Origin: Croceimicrobium hydrocarbonivorans
Lineage (GTDB): Bacteria > Bacteroidota > Bacteroidia > Flavobacteriales > Schleiferiaceae
Length of the DNA: 64,000 nucleotides
Direction: 5' to 3'
Assembly (NCBI RefSeq): GCF_014524565.1
Contig: NZ_CP060139.1
Coordinates: 3,293,501 to 3,357,500, forward strand
Shown here piece by piece: positions 1 through 7,807 of this stretch. The stretch's first letter is position 1. The number at the start of each line of letters is the position of its first letter. Position numbers and translations under genes: made by a program. The notes below the pieces were generated by a model that saw only the letters and a program-made list of their open reading frames with translations, made no database searches and was not told the DNA's origin.

Positions 1-149
1 TGTTTTGAAAGCAATTATGATAAGCTGGCAAAGGTAATATTTCACTCAGAGGAGAGAGCTTTGACTTTGGTATAATTTTCGCGTACTAATTGGCCTTGAG
101 TATAGCTGAAATATTCTCTAAATTTGAAGGTCTAATTAAAGAACGTACA

Positions 150-593
150 ATGAGACAACTAATCACTACCCTAGCTGTAGCATTCTTTGGATTCACGGCC
201 ATGGCCCAAGAACAGCCTGAGAATCCTAACGCTGCAACCATCGATTTTGAAACCGAGGTTGTAGATTACGGAACCGTTGAAAAAGGTGCTAATGGCGAGC
301 GTGAATTTAAGTTTACCAACAATGGTAAAGAACCCTTAATCATTACCAGTGCTCGTGGATCCTGCGGATGTACCGTACCAAGCTGGCCTAAAGAGCCTAT
401 CGCTCCAGGTGAGTCTGCGGTTATTAAGGTGAAGTACGACACTCAGCGTGTAGGTCCTATTAACAAATCAGTAACCGTTAATTCCAATTCCAAAACTCCG
501 GTTAAGGTTTTGCGTATTAAAGGTAAAGTAGTGAAGCCCGAAGAGGTGAAAACTACTCCTGAGAAGGAAAAAAGCACGATGATGGCTAAATAA
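150..593 (+). CDS. Secreted DUF1573 domain protein
   Basis: A 147-aa protein. The start is the ATG at 150, because it is followed directly by a signal peptide (MRQLITTLAVAFFGFTAMAQ); the frame is open further upstream only from a TTG at 90. Residues about 30-130 form a DUF1573 domain, an immunoglobulin-like fold, with the typical features DYGTVEKG near its start and the GSCGCT motif with a Cys-Gly-Cys core in the middle. The C-terminus is a charged, Lys/Glu-rich tail. The family is abundant in Bacteroidota and sits in the periplasm or at the cell surface; its role is unknown. A strong terminator follows, so it is probably monocistronic. Family assignment is confident; no function is claimed. 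Confidence 0.9.
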   Translation: MRQLITTLAVAFFGFTAMAQEQPENPNAATIDFETEVVDYGTVEKGANGEREFKFTNNGKEPLIITSARGSCGCTVPSWPKEPIAPGESAVIKVKYDTQRVGPINKSVTVNSNSKTPVKVLRIKGKVVKPEEVKTTPEKEKSTMMAK

Positions 594-610
594 GCCTAAG
601 CTGCTACACG

Positions 611-657
611 AAAAATCCCGAGTCAGAATTTAGTGTTCTGATTCGGGATTTTTTTTG
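611..657 (+). terminator. Intrinsic terminator of the DUF1573 gene
   Basis: A 15-bp stem (AATCCCGAGTCAGAA pairing with TTCTGATTCGGGATT, one G-T wobble) with a 6-7 nt loop, followed by eight or more T residues. It lies 20 bp after the stop codon. Confidence 0.9.
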
Positions 658-699
658 TCCTTAGGGTTTATAAAATTTATGTTTTATTTAAATTTTTTA

Positions 700-707
700 T
701 AGTTTTG
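700..707 (+). promoter_or_regulatory. Candidate Bacteroidota -7 box
   Basis: TAGTTTTG fits the Bacteroidota -7 consensus TAnnTTTG and lies 15 bp before the ATG at 723. No convincing -33 TTG is seen at the right distance, so this is tentative. It would drive the membrane protein/HTH pair. Confidence 0.35.
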
Positions 708-722
708 GGTAAAACATTTAAC

Positions 723-1259
723 ATGAAAAGAAAAGATTATTTACGATTAAGCGGTTGGGTACTCCAGTTCATGCGCGGTCTTTGTGTTATAGCTTTAGCT
801 TTTATGCTGTATGATGGTATTCGCCATAGCCTTGATCCCGAATACTATTTTGTGCGATGGGAATGGTATGGCCTAAGTGGCGATATGGATTTTGTGGAAG
901 AAGGAGAATATCCTCCCCAAACAGCGGCTTCGTATTATTTCAACTGGATTCAAATCTCTATTCAATTGCTATTGATGTTTTTAGTTTGGACCCAATTAAT
1001 CAAAGTGCTGAATTCGGTGGTGAGCTTTGAGACCTTTATCAGCGATAATCCCATTCGTTTTCGGAAGATCGGATCCCTAATTTTGGGAATCTTTTTTCTG
1101 GATCTCTTTCATTTCTTTGATGGAATGGCCTCGGCCGATACCGAAATACAAGTGGGTGCCAATTTTTCAATTCTCTTCTTTGCCTTGGGAGCCTATGTTT
1201 TGGCCATTGTATTTGAAGAAGGGAAACGCCTGGCAGAAGAACAAAAATTGATTGTATGA
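723..1259 (+). CDS. DUF2975-like integral membrane protein
   Basis: A 178-aa protein with four probable membrane helices: about residues 10-30, 75-95, 115-135 and 145-165. The arrangement, and the 4-bp ATGA overlap with a small YozG/Cro-type HTH gene, match the common pair of a DUF2975 membrane protein and its HTH partner. In that family the two are thought to form a small regulatory unit; the function is not established. The start is the ATG at 723, just after a candidate -7 box; an in-frame TTG at 705 is less likely. The family call rests on topology and neighbourhood rather than a diagnostic motif. Confidence 0.75.
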   Translation: MKRKDYLRLSGWVLQFMRGLCVIALAFMLYDGIRHSLDPEYYFVRWEWYGLSGDMDFVEEGEYPPQTAASYYFNWIQISIQLLLMFLVWTQLIKVLNSVVSFETFISDNPIRFRKIGSLILGIFFLDLFHFFDGMASADTEIQVGANFSILFFALGAYVLAIVFEEGKRLAEEQKLIV

Positions 1260-1465
1260 TACGGGTTGAATTAGATGTAATGTTGGCGCGCCGTAAAATG
1301 AAATTGAAGGACCTCGCCGCGGAAGTCGGAATTTCGGTAACCAATTTATCGCTCTTAAAAACAGGCAAAGCCAAGGGGGTTCGCTTTGAAACCTTGGCAG
1401 CGATTTGCGCTAGCTTAGATTGCCAGCCCGGAGATTTACTGATTTTTGAAAAGGAGGATGATTAG
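1256..1465 (+). CDS. Small Cro/C1-type HTH regulator (YozG-like)
   Basis: A 69-aa protein that is almost entirely one helix-turn-helix domain: LKDLAAEVGISVTNLSLLKT is the HTH core, followed by the typical tail FETLAAICASLDCQPGDLL. It starts inside the stop codon of the upstream membrane protein gene (ATGA overlap), so the two are translationally coupled. It probably binds DNA and may respond to the membrane partner. The 3' end overlaps the convergent deaminase gene by 4 bp. Confidence 0.88.
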   Translation: MIRVELDVMLARRKMKLKDLAAEVGISVTNLSLLKTGKAKGVRFETLAAICASLDCQPGDLLIFEKEDD

Positions 1466-1977
1466 GCCTTTTCGCCTCTAACTTTCGCTTCGAATTCGGA
1501 GCGAGAGCCTTTGCCAAACATCCACAGTCCACTGCGCATAAAAACGGCTTTGGCTTCTTCTTCATGCAGGCCTCCATGTACTTCGGGCACCTCACTAAAG
1601 AAAGGTGGGAAATGATGGAGTTCGGTATCCTCCATAATATTCCATTTGCTGTGACCACCCATAAAGGGGGAGGTGAGTGCATATACCACTCGGCTCACTT
1701 TATATTCACGAGCCATAAAAGCACACATGGGGCAAGGTTCGCAATTGGAATAGAGGGTAGCGCCTTTTAAATTGGAATGCCCCACTTTTTCATGCGCCAA
1801 ATGCAAGGCAATTACTTCCGCATGATCGGATACACGACGGGCAGCAAAATTGGAAGATTCAGCAATAATCTCATCGTACATCACCACCAGAGAACCAAAA
1901 GGAGCATCGCCTTTATCTAAGCTTTGGGACGATAATTCTATACAACGTTTAATGTATCGGCTATCGGAATCTGTCAT
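1462..1977 (-). CDS. Nucleoside/nucleotide deaminase family protein
   Basis: A 171-aa zinc-dependent deaminase of the cytidine/deoxycytidylate deaminase fold. The zinc and catalytic motif DHAEVIAL (His and the proton-shuttle Glu) and the second zinc motif CEPCPMC are both present and correctly spaced, and the substrate-loop motif PFGSLVV precedes them. The ATG at 1977 is chosen because the family motif begins about 25 residues later; an upstream extension to 2067 is Phe/Cys rich and unlike the family. It resembles guanine deaminase/tRNA-type deaminases, but the exact substrate cannot be read from the sequence. Confidence 0.88.
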   Translation of the reverse strand: MTDSDSRYIKRCIELSSQSLDKGDAPFGSLVVMYDEIIAESSNFAARRVSDHAEVIALHLAHEKVGHSNLKGATLYSNCEPCPMCAFMAREYKVSRVVYALTSPFMGGHSKWNIMEDTELHHFPPFFSEVPEVHGGLHEEEAKAVFMRSGLWMFGKGSRSEFEAKVRGEKA

Positions 1978-2071
1978 GGGGGCGAAGATACAGTATTGAA
2001 ATCGCATCCGGCGAAAGCCGAAAAAAAGCAAAAGCCTAAATTGGCTAAATTCACAGCAAAGAAACACCCAT

Positions 2072-2554
2072 ATGCGATATTCGTCTGAAATTACAATTGA
2101 CTTGCCCCGAGAAACGGTGGTAGCCCTTTTTGATAAGCCCGAAAATTATTCTAAATGGATGAAGGGCTTGCTGAGTATAGAGAATTTAGAAGGTGAAGCT
2201 GGTCAGGAAGGATCGCGCAGTCGCCTGAAATTTGAAATGGGCAAGCGTAAAATGGAGATGGTAGAAACCGTAACTGAACGCAATTTACCGGATCGCTACG
2301 CCACTACTTATGAGACCTCAGGGGTATATAATGAGGTGCTCAATGTTTTTATAGAGCAAGGTCCTAAAAAGACACTTTATCGCACCGAGCATTATTTCCG
2401 CTTTGATAGCTGGGGCATGAAGGTGATGGCCTTTTTAATGCCGGGAGCCTTTAAAAAGCAGAGCATGCAGTATTTAAAGGACTTTAAGGCTTATGCCGAA
2501 TTGGAGCAAAAATTAAGGGAAGGCGAAAAAGCAGATATCGATAATGACGAATGA
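2072..2554 (+). CDS. SRPBCC family (START-like) protein
   Basis: A 160-aa protein with the SRPBCC/polyketide-cyclase-like fold. An N-terminal strand (SSEITIDLPRETVVALF) is followed by the helix turn PENYSKWMKG, then several amphipathic strands and a long C-terminal helix. These domains bind hydrophobic ligands in a deep pocket; the ligand here is unknown. It is divergent from the deaminase gene with about 95 bp between starts, and its stop overlaps the next gene by 4 bp (ATGA), so it heads a short operon with an acetyltransferase and a SanA-like protein. Confidence 0.85.
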   Translation: MRYSSEITIDLPRETVVALFDKPENYSKWMKGLLSIENLEGEAGQEGSRSRLKFEMGKRKMEMVETVTERNLPDRYATTYETSGVYNEVLNVFIEQGPKKTLYRTEHYFRFDSWGMKVMAFLMPGAFKKQSMQYLKDFKAYAELEQKLREGEKADIDNDE

Positions 2555-3051
2555 TAAAGAGTGAACGTTGCCAGTTTCGTTTGCTTTCCACTATTGACTT
2601 CCCCGCAGTTTTAGCGATGTATGCGGAACCCGATTCTAATAAGTACATACGTCCGCTACGAGAAAAAACCACCGAGGAATACCAAATCTTTTTGGAGGGG
2701 AAGGTGAAGAATAATCAAAGGGAGCAGGGCTATTTTTTTTCGGTTTTTGCAGATGAGGTCTTTATTGGTACCGCGAATTTTAATTATTTCGAAGCGCTGA
2801 ATTTGGAGCATGTTGGGGTACACTTGGCTCGCTCTGCCTGGGGTAAAGGTTACGGAACCGAAATTTTGAAACGTCTCAAATATTTAGCGCTGGAGCGGGG
2901 ACGTAAGGAAATTCACGCTTTGGTGGAAGAAGGAAATAAAGCTTCTATTCGGATGTTGGAGAAAAGCGGTTTCGACTTAAAAGACCGCTTGTATTTAAAG
3001 GGTGATCAATTACGAATTTATAAGGCCATATTAAATGAAGAAACTGTTTAG
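2551..3051 (+). CDS. GNAT family N-acetyltransferase (RimJ/RimL type)
   Basis: A 166-aa acetyltransferase. The acetyl-CoA binding region is visible as VHLARSAWGKGYGTEILKRL (the A motif R/Q-x-x-G-x-G/A appears as WGKGYGTE), followed by the conserved ALVEEGNKASIRMLEKSGF motif B. The N-terminal part (CQFRLLSTIDFPAV) is typical of the ribosomal-protein acetyltransferase-like branch. The substrate is unknown. It overlaps the SRPBCC gene by 4 bp and the SanA-like gene by 17 bp, so co-transcription is likely. Confidence 0.9.
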   Translation: MIKSERCQFRLLSTIDFPAVLAMYAEPDSNKYIRPLREKTTEEYQIFLEGKVKNNQREQGYFFSVFADEVFIGTANFNYFEALNLEHVGVHLARSAWGKGYGTEILKRLKYLALERGRKEIHALVEEGNKASIRMLEKSGFDLKDRLYLKGDQLRIYKAILNEETV

Positions 3052-3679
3052 CGGACTGGGAAGAAAAATTGTGTACTTGCTTATTCTGGGGCTTTTTATG
3101 GGAATCCTAAATTACAGCTTGATCTCTTGGTTGACCAGTAAAGAAAATAGCTTCGAGATTAATGATGTACCCGAAAAGAAGGTGGCCTTAGTTTTAGGAA
3201 CCTCAGAATTTTTGAAGAATGGCTCCACCAATTTGTACTTTAAGTTTAGGGTAGAGGCGGTGGCTCGGTTGTGGAAGGCCGGGAAAATCAAATATGTTTT
3301 GGTGAGTGGTGATAATAGTAAAAAGGACTATGATGAACCCAGCGCTATGAAGGAAGCCCTTATTGAAAGAGGCGTACCAGCCAATCGCATTGTTTTGGAC
3401 TATGCCGGTTTCCGTACCCTCGACTCGGTAGTGCGCGCTAAAGAAGTTTTTGGTCAGGATGATATTCTTATTGTGAGTCAGCAATTCCATGTGGAAAGAG
3501 CCTTAATATTGGCCGACTTTAAAGGCATTGAAGCCTATGGCTATAATGCGGTGGATGTAGAAGTTTATAGTGGCTTTAAAACTAAAGTGCGGGAGTACTT
3601 TGCACGTATTAAGCTGTGGCTGGATTTAGTAGTTGGGGTGGATCCCAAGTTCTTAGGGGAACCGGTAAGCATACCTTAA
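3035..3679 (+). CDS. SanA/YdcF family (DUF218) membrane-anchored protein
   Basis: A 214-aa protein. One N-terminal membrane helix (about residues 10-32) anchors an extracytoplasmic DUF218 domain. Family hallmarks are VALVLGTSEF, the nearby FKFRVEAVARLWKAGK, YVLVSGDN, the DEPSAMKEALIERGVP segment and SQQFHVERALILA. Relatives such as SanA and ElyC affect envelope integrity in Gram-negative bacteria; the biochemical activity is unclear. It begins 17 bp inside the preceding acetyltransferase gene. Family confident, function inferred. Confidence 0.88.
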   Translation: MKKLFSGLGRKIVYLLILGLFMGILNYSLISWLTSKENSFEINDVPEKKVALVLGTSEFLKNGSTNLYFKFRVEAVARLWKAGKIKYVLVSGDNSKKDYDEPSAMKEALIERGVPANRIVLDYAGFRTLDSVVRAKEVFGQDDILIVSQQFHVERALILADFKGIEAYGYNAVDVEVYSGFKTKVREYFARIKLWLDLVVGVDPKFLGEPVSIP

Positions 3680-3688
3680 TAAGCGCTT

Positions 3689-4195
3689 ATGAAGTTTACA
3701 TTCTTCCTTTTCTTAATCTTTGTTCAAGGTGTTAGTTTAAAGGCGCAAAATAATCCTTGTGCTTGCTGCGAACCAGCTTTTCGTCAATTCGATTTCTGGA
3801 TTGGAGAATGGGAAGTAAAAGATACCAGCGGCTAGCTATTAGGCATTAGTTCAATAGTTCTGGCTAAAGGAGACTGCCTTATTCAAGAGCATTGGCAAGG
3901 GCAAAGTGGTGTTAGCGGTCATAGTATGAATTATTATTCCAGCACCGATTCTTGCTGGCATCAGCTCTGGGTAGGTGGCGATGGAACGATCCTCGATCTT
4001 AGCGGAGGTTTGGAAAAAGGAGCGATGGTTTTACGATCTCCTACATTTAAGGCTAAAACAGGTAAAATGCTTCAACATCAGATTCATTGGATACCCCAGG
4101 CGGATAGCACGTTGATACAGCATTGGCAATTAATAGATGAAAAAGGGCAGGCCCTCCAAAGCCTTTTTTACGGAGTTTATCATCCTAAAAATTAG
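3689..4195 (+). pseudogene. Secreted DUF1579-like protein broken by one in-frame stop
   Basis: Reading from the ATG at 3689 gives a signal peptide (MKFTFFLFLIFVQGVSLKAQ) and a conserved motif FDFWIGEWEVKDTSG. A TAG then stops the frame at codon 49 (3833-3835). After the stop the same frame is open to 4195 and continues the family pattern: GDCLIQEHW, SMNYYSSTDSCWHQLWV, then strands. There is no shift or gap, only one nonsense codon where relatives usually carry Lys or Asn; AAG to TAG would be one substitution. No other damage is visible, so the mutation is recent, or the read is wrong, or there is readthrough. The product would be a periplasmic beta-rich protein of unknown function. Confidence 0.8.
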
Positions 4196-4204
4196 AAACA
4201 GGAT

Positions 4205-5191
4205 ATGTATATAAAAAGGCATTATGGTTTTTGGATCACTTTCGGTTGGTCTAAAATGCCCTTTATTTTAGGAGCAGTTTACGCTGTGGTGATTCTGGGA
4301 TTAGCGGAGATTTTTGAGATTAATATGGCCTTTCCCTGGCAGCCGGTATCCGTAATTGGTATTGCGGTAGCATTTTACCTGGGTTTTAAGAATAATAGCT
4401 CTTACGATCGCACCTGGGAAGCTCGTAAAATATGGGGTAGCATCGTTAATAACAGTCGCAGTTTTGCTGCTGCCATTACTGCCTTTGTGCAGGGGGATAA
4501 TGCGAAGGAAATTAAAAAGGAAATGGTCTTTCGGCATTTGGCCTGGCTCACGGCTCTCCGTCATCAATTGCGCTTAAGTCGCGAATGGGAGCATACCGAT
4601 GAGCGCCTTAATAATCGCTTTAGCCCCACCATTTGTGAGGATTATAATGCCAAGCTTTTCTCGGAGCTTTCAGAATTCTTAAGTGGGGATGAACTGGCCT
4701 ATCTGCAAACTAAATCCAATGTGGCTACGCAGGTAATGCGCTTGCAGGCTGAGCGACTTCAAGAATTAAAGGATCAAGACTATATCGAGGATTTCCGCCA
4801 TATGGAGCTCCATCAATTAATGGTTTCCTTTTATGAAGATCAGGGGAAATCAGAGCGAATTAAGAACTTCCCATTTCCACGTCAGTATGCTTCTACTGCT
4901 TTATGGCTTACCATGGTTTTTGCGGTTTTTGTCCCTTTCGGGATGATGGATGTATTCCGTGCCCATGATGCTTGGCTTCATTATTTAAGTCCTTTGATTT
5001 CCGGTTTAGTAATCTGGATTTTCTTCCTGATGGAAAAGATTGGTGATTATTCAGAAAACCCTTTTGAGGGTACTTATAATGATGTGCCCATTACTTCCAT
5101 TGCCCGTGGAATTGAAATCGATCTTAAGGAAATGCTGGATTTAGAAAGTATTCCTAAGCATATTCCCTCGGAGAATGGTTTCTTGATGTAA
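4205..5191 (+). CDS. Bestrophin-family ion channel (UPF0187)
   Basis: A 328-aa membrane protein. The N-terminal WITFGWSKMPFILGAVYAVV helix and the conserved FYLGFKNNSSYDRTWEARKI stretch are typical of bacterial bestrophin-like proteins (the SYDRWWEAR motif of the family). The last pair of membrane helices lies around residues 235-280, followed by the DYSENPFEG signature and the conserved cytoplasmic tail. Bacterial members form pentameric cation channels. Its stop codon is directly followed by the stop of the convergent rlmH gene, with no spacer. Confidence 0.92.
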   Translation: MYIKRHYGFWITFGWSKMPFILGAVYAVVILGLAEIFEINMAFPWQPVSVIGIAVAFYLGFKNNSSYDRTWEARKIWGSIVNNSRSFAAAITAFVQGDNAKEIKKEMVFRHLAWLTALRHQLRLSREWEHTDERLNNRFSPTICEDYNAKLFSELSEFLSGDELAYLQTKSNVATQVMRLQAERLQELKDQDYIEDFRHMELHQLMVSFYEDQGKSERIKNFPFPRQYASTALWLTMVFAVFVPFGMMDVFRAHDAWLHYLSPLISGLVIWIFFLMEKIGDYSENPFEGTYNDVPITSIARGIEIDLKEMLDLESIPKHIPSENGFLM

Positions 5192-5665
5192 TTAATCGTG
5201 ATGATAGGGTTCGCCCTTTAATATCGTAGCCGCTCGGTATAATTGCTCGGCAAAGAGGGCACGCACAATTTGATGAGAGAAGGTCATGGCCGAGAGGCTC
5301 AGCTTATAATTAGCGCGGGCATAAACATCCGGCGAAAAGCCATAAGGACCACCAATAACGAAGATCAAGCGGCGCGGACTCTGATTAAACCACTGCTGAA
5401 TTTGATTGGCAAATTTCCGGGAGCTGAGCGATTTCCCTTTTTCATCCAATAATACCAGCCAATCGCCAGCTTGCAATTCGGCCAATAGCTTTTGACCTTC
5501 CTGCTGCGATACTTCCTGTGTGCTCAATTTGTTGCTGTTGCGTAAATCAGGCAGCACTTTGGATTCAAATGGCCAATAACGTTGCAGCCTTTGATAGTAT
5601 TCTTGTTCCAATTCGGCGGTGGCCGATTGGGTGGTTTTACCGTGCAGGAGGAGCAGTACTTTCAT
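5192..5665 (-). CDS. rlmH: 23S rRNA pseudouridine(1915) N3-methyltransferase RlmH
   Basis: A 157-aa SPOUT-class methyltransferase that methylates pseudouridine 1915 in helix 69 of 23S rRNA using S-adenosylmethionine. Family signatures are LLDEKGK in the middle, FVIGGPYGFSPDV (the knot glycine loop) and the C-terminal LSLSAMTFSHQIVRALFAEQ followed by a YRA...YHH tail. Length and order match the family. Confidence 0.96.
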   Translation of the reverse strand: MKVLLLLHGKTTQSATAELEQEYYQRLQRYWPFESKVLPDLRNSNKLSTQEVSQQEGQKLLAELQAGDWLVLLDEKGKSLSSRKFANQIQQWFNQSPRRLIFVIGGPYGFSPDVYARANYKLSLSAMTFSHQIVRALFAEQLYRAATILKGEPYHHD

Positions 5666-5822
5666 AATTGGGCCTGCAAATTAGGAAATGTCGTGGATCG
5701 GGAGGCTTGGCAAGTGGTGAATGCCAGATATGACTATTGTTTAAAAAGCTGCTCAAATCTTCATTTAGAGAAAATGCCTTATTCCTGAATATTGATTTAT
5801 TTAGTGCTGACTAGAAAAAAGC

Positions 5823-6908
5823 ATGAATTCCAGCCAACGAAATGTATTGCTTATCGCTTATGATGAGCATTTAATCCTGAGCTTCCTCTATTGTCTGCGC
5901 AAGGAACCAGGTTACCGTTATTATCTTTTAACGCATAAAGCCAAGAGTTCAGCGGGTTGGTCTCGCTACTTAAAGGATGTGCATTTCTATAAGGATTATT
6001 CCGAATTAGAAAGGGTGATCCCGGAGTGCCTGCGTAAATGGGATATTGATGTTTTGATGCCCATTGGCGAAAAAGAATCGCTGGAGGTGAGTCGCAATCG
6101 CGAAACCTTGGAGAAGCTTTGTAAGGTAATGCCGCTTACCGATCCTGAGCATTTTAAGATCGCAACCAATACGAAAGCCCTCAATCAGTTTTTACTGAAA
6201 CAGGAGCTTCCCTTAATGTCGGCTACCCTGGATTTGGATGCCCCTAATTTTGAAAATCGCTTAGAGACTTTTCCTTTCCCAGCCTTATTGAAGCCTGCCC
6301 AAGGCGCCTTTGGTAGTGGTATCGTTACCATGCACACTAAGGCGGATTTGGAAAGTTATCTACTTAAAAATGAAGTAGACAAAGAAGGCTTTTACTTGCA
6401 GGAATATGTAGAGGGAAACGATATCAACTTTAATGTGATTTGCAAGGATGGCGATATTCTGCATTATTCCTATCAAGAATCACCTCCCAAGCAATTGGGC
6501 AATTACAATAAGAATGATGATTTAATCTTTAAGGATGATCCGGCAGTGGTAGAAACTATGCGCCCCATGCTTAAGGCTCTGAATTATCAAGGCGTGGCCT
6601 GTATCGATATACGTCGCAATCCGGCGGGCAAAATTTATCTTCTGGAAATTAATGCACGCTTTTGGGGATCTATGATGGCCTCCATGACCAAAGCTGGGGT
6701 GAACTTTCCATTATTGATGCTCAAATTAACGGTAGATGAAATTGCTCCTTCCTACCAAAGAAAGGAGGGGAGTCAACTATCCTTACAAAGCTTTGTGAAG
6801 CAATTCCTAGGCTTCAAATGGCCAGAGCTCAAGCAATTAAAATATTGGCCTTACCTCAATGATCCCATGGCCAGAATTATGAAGTTCTGGTATCAGAAAT
6901 TTAAATAG
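5823..6908 (+). CDS. ATP-grasp domain enzyme
   Basis: A 361-aa protein. The N-terminal 110 residues form a pre-ATP-grasp Rossmann-like domain (NVLLIAYDEHLILSFLYCLR). The ATP-grasp fold follows at about residues 115-310: LLKPAQGAFGSGIV is the glycine-rich ATP loop with its Lys, FYLQEYVEGNDINFNVI the hinge, and ACIDIRRNP...IYLLEINARFWGS holds the metal ligands (Asp, Glu, Asn). Such enzymes join a carboxylate to an amine or thiol nucleophile via an acyl phosphate. The layout resembles carbamoyl-phosphate-synthase-like peptide ligases. The substrate is unknown; no amino-acid biosynthesis partner sits nearby. Confidence 0.88.
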   Translation: MNSSQRNVLLIAYDEHLILSFLYCLRKEPGYRYYLLTHKAKSSAGWSRYLKDVHFYKDYSELERVIPECLRKWDIDVLMPIGEKESLEVSRNRETLEKLCKVMPLTDPEHFKIATNTKALNQFLLKQELPLMSATLDLDAPNFENRLETFPFPALLKPAQGAFGSGIVTMHTKADLESYLLKNEVDKEGFYLQEYVEGNDINFNVICKDGDILHYSYQESPPKQLGNYNKNDDLIFKDDPAVVETMRPMLKALNYQGVACIDIRRNPAGKIYLLEINARFWGSMMASMTKAGVNFPLLMLKLTVDEIAPSYQRKEGSQLSLQSFVKQFLGFKWPELKQLKYWPYLNDPMARIMKFWYQKFK

Positions 6909-6921
6909 GGCATTTGTCGTA

Positions 6922-6952
6922 TTGACTTCCGCGGCTTAGCTGGGCATATTTG
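6922..6952 (+). promoter_or_regulatory. Candidate promoter of the lipoprotein gene at 6968
   Basis: TTG at 6922-6924 and CATATTTG at 6945-6952, separated by 20 bp, match the Bacteroidota promoter pattern (TTG, then TAnnTTTG) with one mismatch. The implied start of transcription lies about 10 bp before the ATG. Confidence 0.5.
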
Positions 6953-6967
6953 GACAAAATCCAAATC

Positions 6968-7720
6968 ATGCGATACTTTAAGTACTTATTATTCTCATTC
7001 GGCTTGCTGGCAACGACGGCATGCTCGGATGATTCCGATGATAAGAATCAGGAGCCGGGTACCACTTTGCCAGGACCGATTAGCGGAACTTCGGTAAATC
7101 TGCAATGTTCCTTTGCGAGCAATGGCGCGCCTCATCAAGAAGGAGAAGAAGCCTTGTTTAGCTTCGGTTCTACCGGCAGTTTGGGGATCGACTTTAATCC
7201 TGCTGCCAATGATGGCAATGAGGTTTCCGTGTCTAGCTCCACCTTAGTGGGCAATGAATACATTTGGGAAGATGCCAATGGCGGTTATAAATATGCGCTT
7301 TCGCTTACCGCGGATGATAGCCTCAATGAGGTGAATGTTTTTGACTTGCAAGACAATTTCTTGAATCAGTGGACCCCAATCCCTGATGGACCTGCCAATT
7401 TGAATTTGATCAGCGCTTTAGCCGGTACCTATACCGTTAATAGTGTGAATGGTGGAACCCACAGTCGAGGCACCTTTAGCATTAGTGCCGATGGTAGCAT
7501 TGACTTTGATGATGGAATTGCATTTAGTCCTTCAGACTATGCCTTGGTTACCGATCGCCTTTCGGTTTTAGATGCCATTTTCGTAGATATGAATCCCTGG
7601 CCAGATGAGCCTTATCCGAGAATAGAACTCTTCGTAGATCCCAGTGATCAAAGTAAATTGATCCAGGTTGTGTACCGCGCTAATTACCCCAATACAGGTT
7701 CCATAGAAATCAATTTCTAG
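6968..7720 (+). CDS. Hypothetical lipoprotein
   Basis: A 250-aa predicted lipoprotein. Starting at the ATG at 6968, the signal sequence MRYFKYLLFSFGLLATTAC ends in the lipidated Cys and is followed by an acidic SDDSDDKN stretch, a tether often seen in surface-exposed Bacteroidota lipoproteins. The rest is Gly/Ser/Asp rich and probably beta, with short repeats of the form ADGSIDFDDG. No known domain is recognised. It is followed by a strong terminator and probably stands alone. Confidence 0.8.
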   Translation: MRYFKYLLFSFGLLATTACSDDSDDKNQEPGTTLPGPISGTSVNLQCSFASNGAPHQEGEEALFSFGSTGSLGIDFNPAANDGNEVSVSSSTLVGNEYIWEDANGGYKYALSLTADDSLNEVNVFDLQDNFLNQWTPIPDGPANLNLISALAGTYTVNSVNGGTHSRGTFSISADGSIDFDDGIAFSPSDYALVTDRLSVLDAIFVDMNPWPDEPYPRIELFVDPSDQSKLIQVVYRANYPNTGSIEINF

Positions 7721-7726
7721 AAAACC

Positions 7727-7754
7727 AAAATCCCGATTCGTCGGGATTTTTTTT
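7727..7754 (+). terminator. Intrinsic terminator
   Basis: A perfect 10-bp stem (AAAATCCCGA / TCGGGATTTT) with a TTCG tetraloop and a run of T residues, 7 bp after the lipoprotein stop. Confidence 0.92.
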
Positions 7755-7807
7755 GGCTTTAAGCGCATTTCTGCCCTACCTTTTGCGGGTCAATTGAAGC
7801 CCCCATT

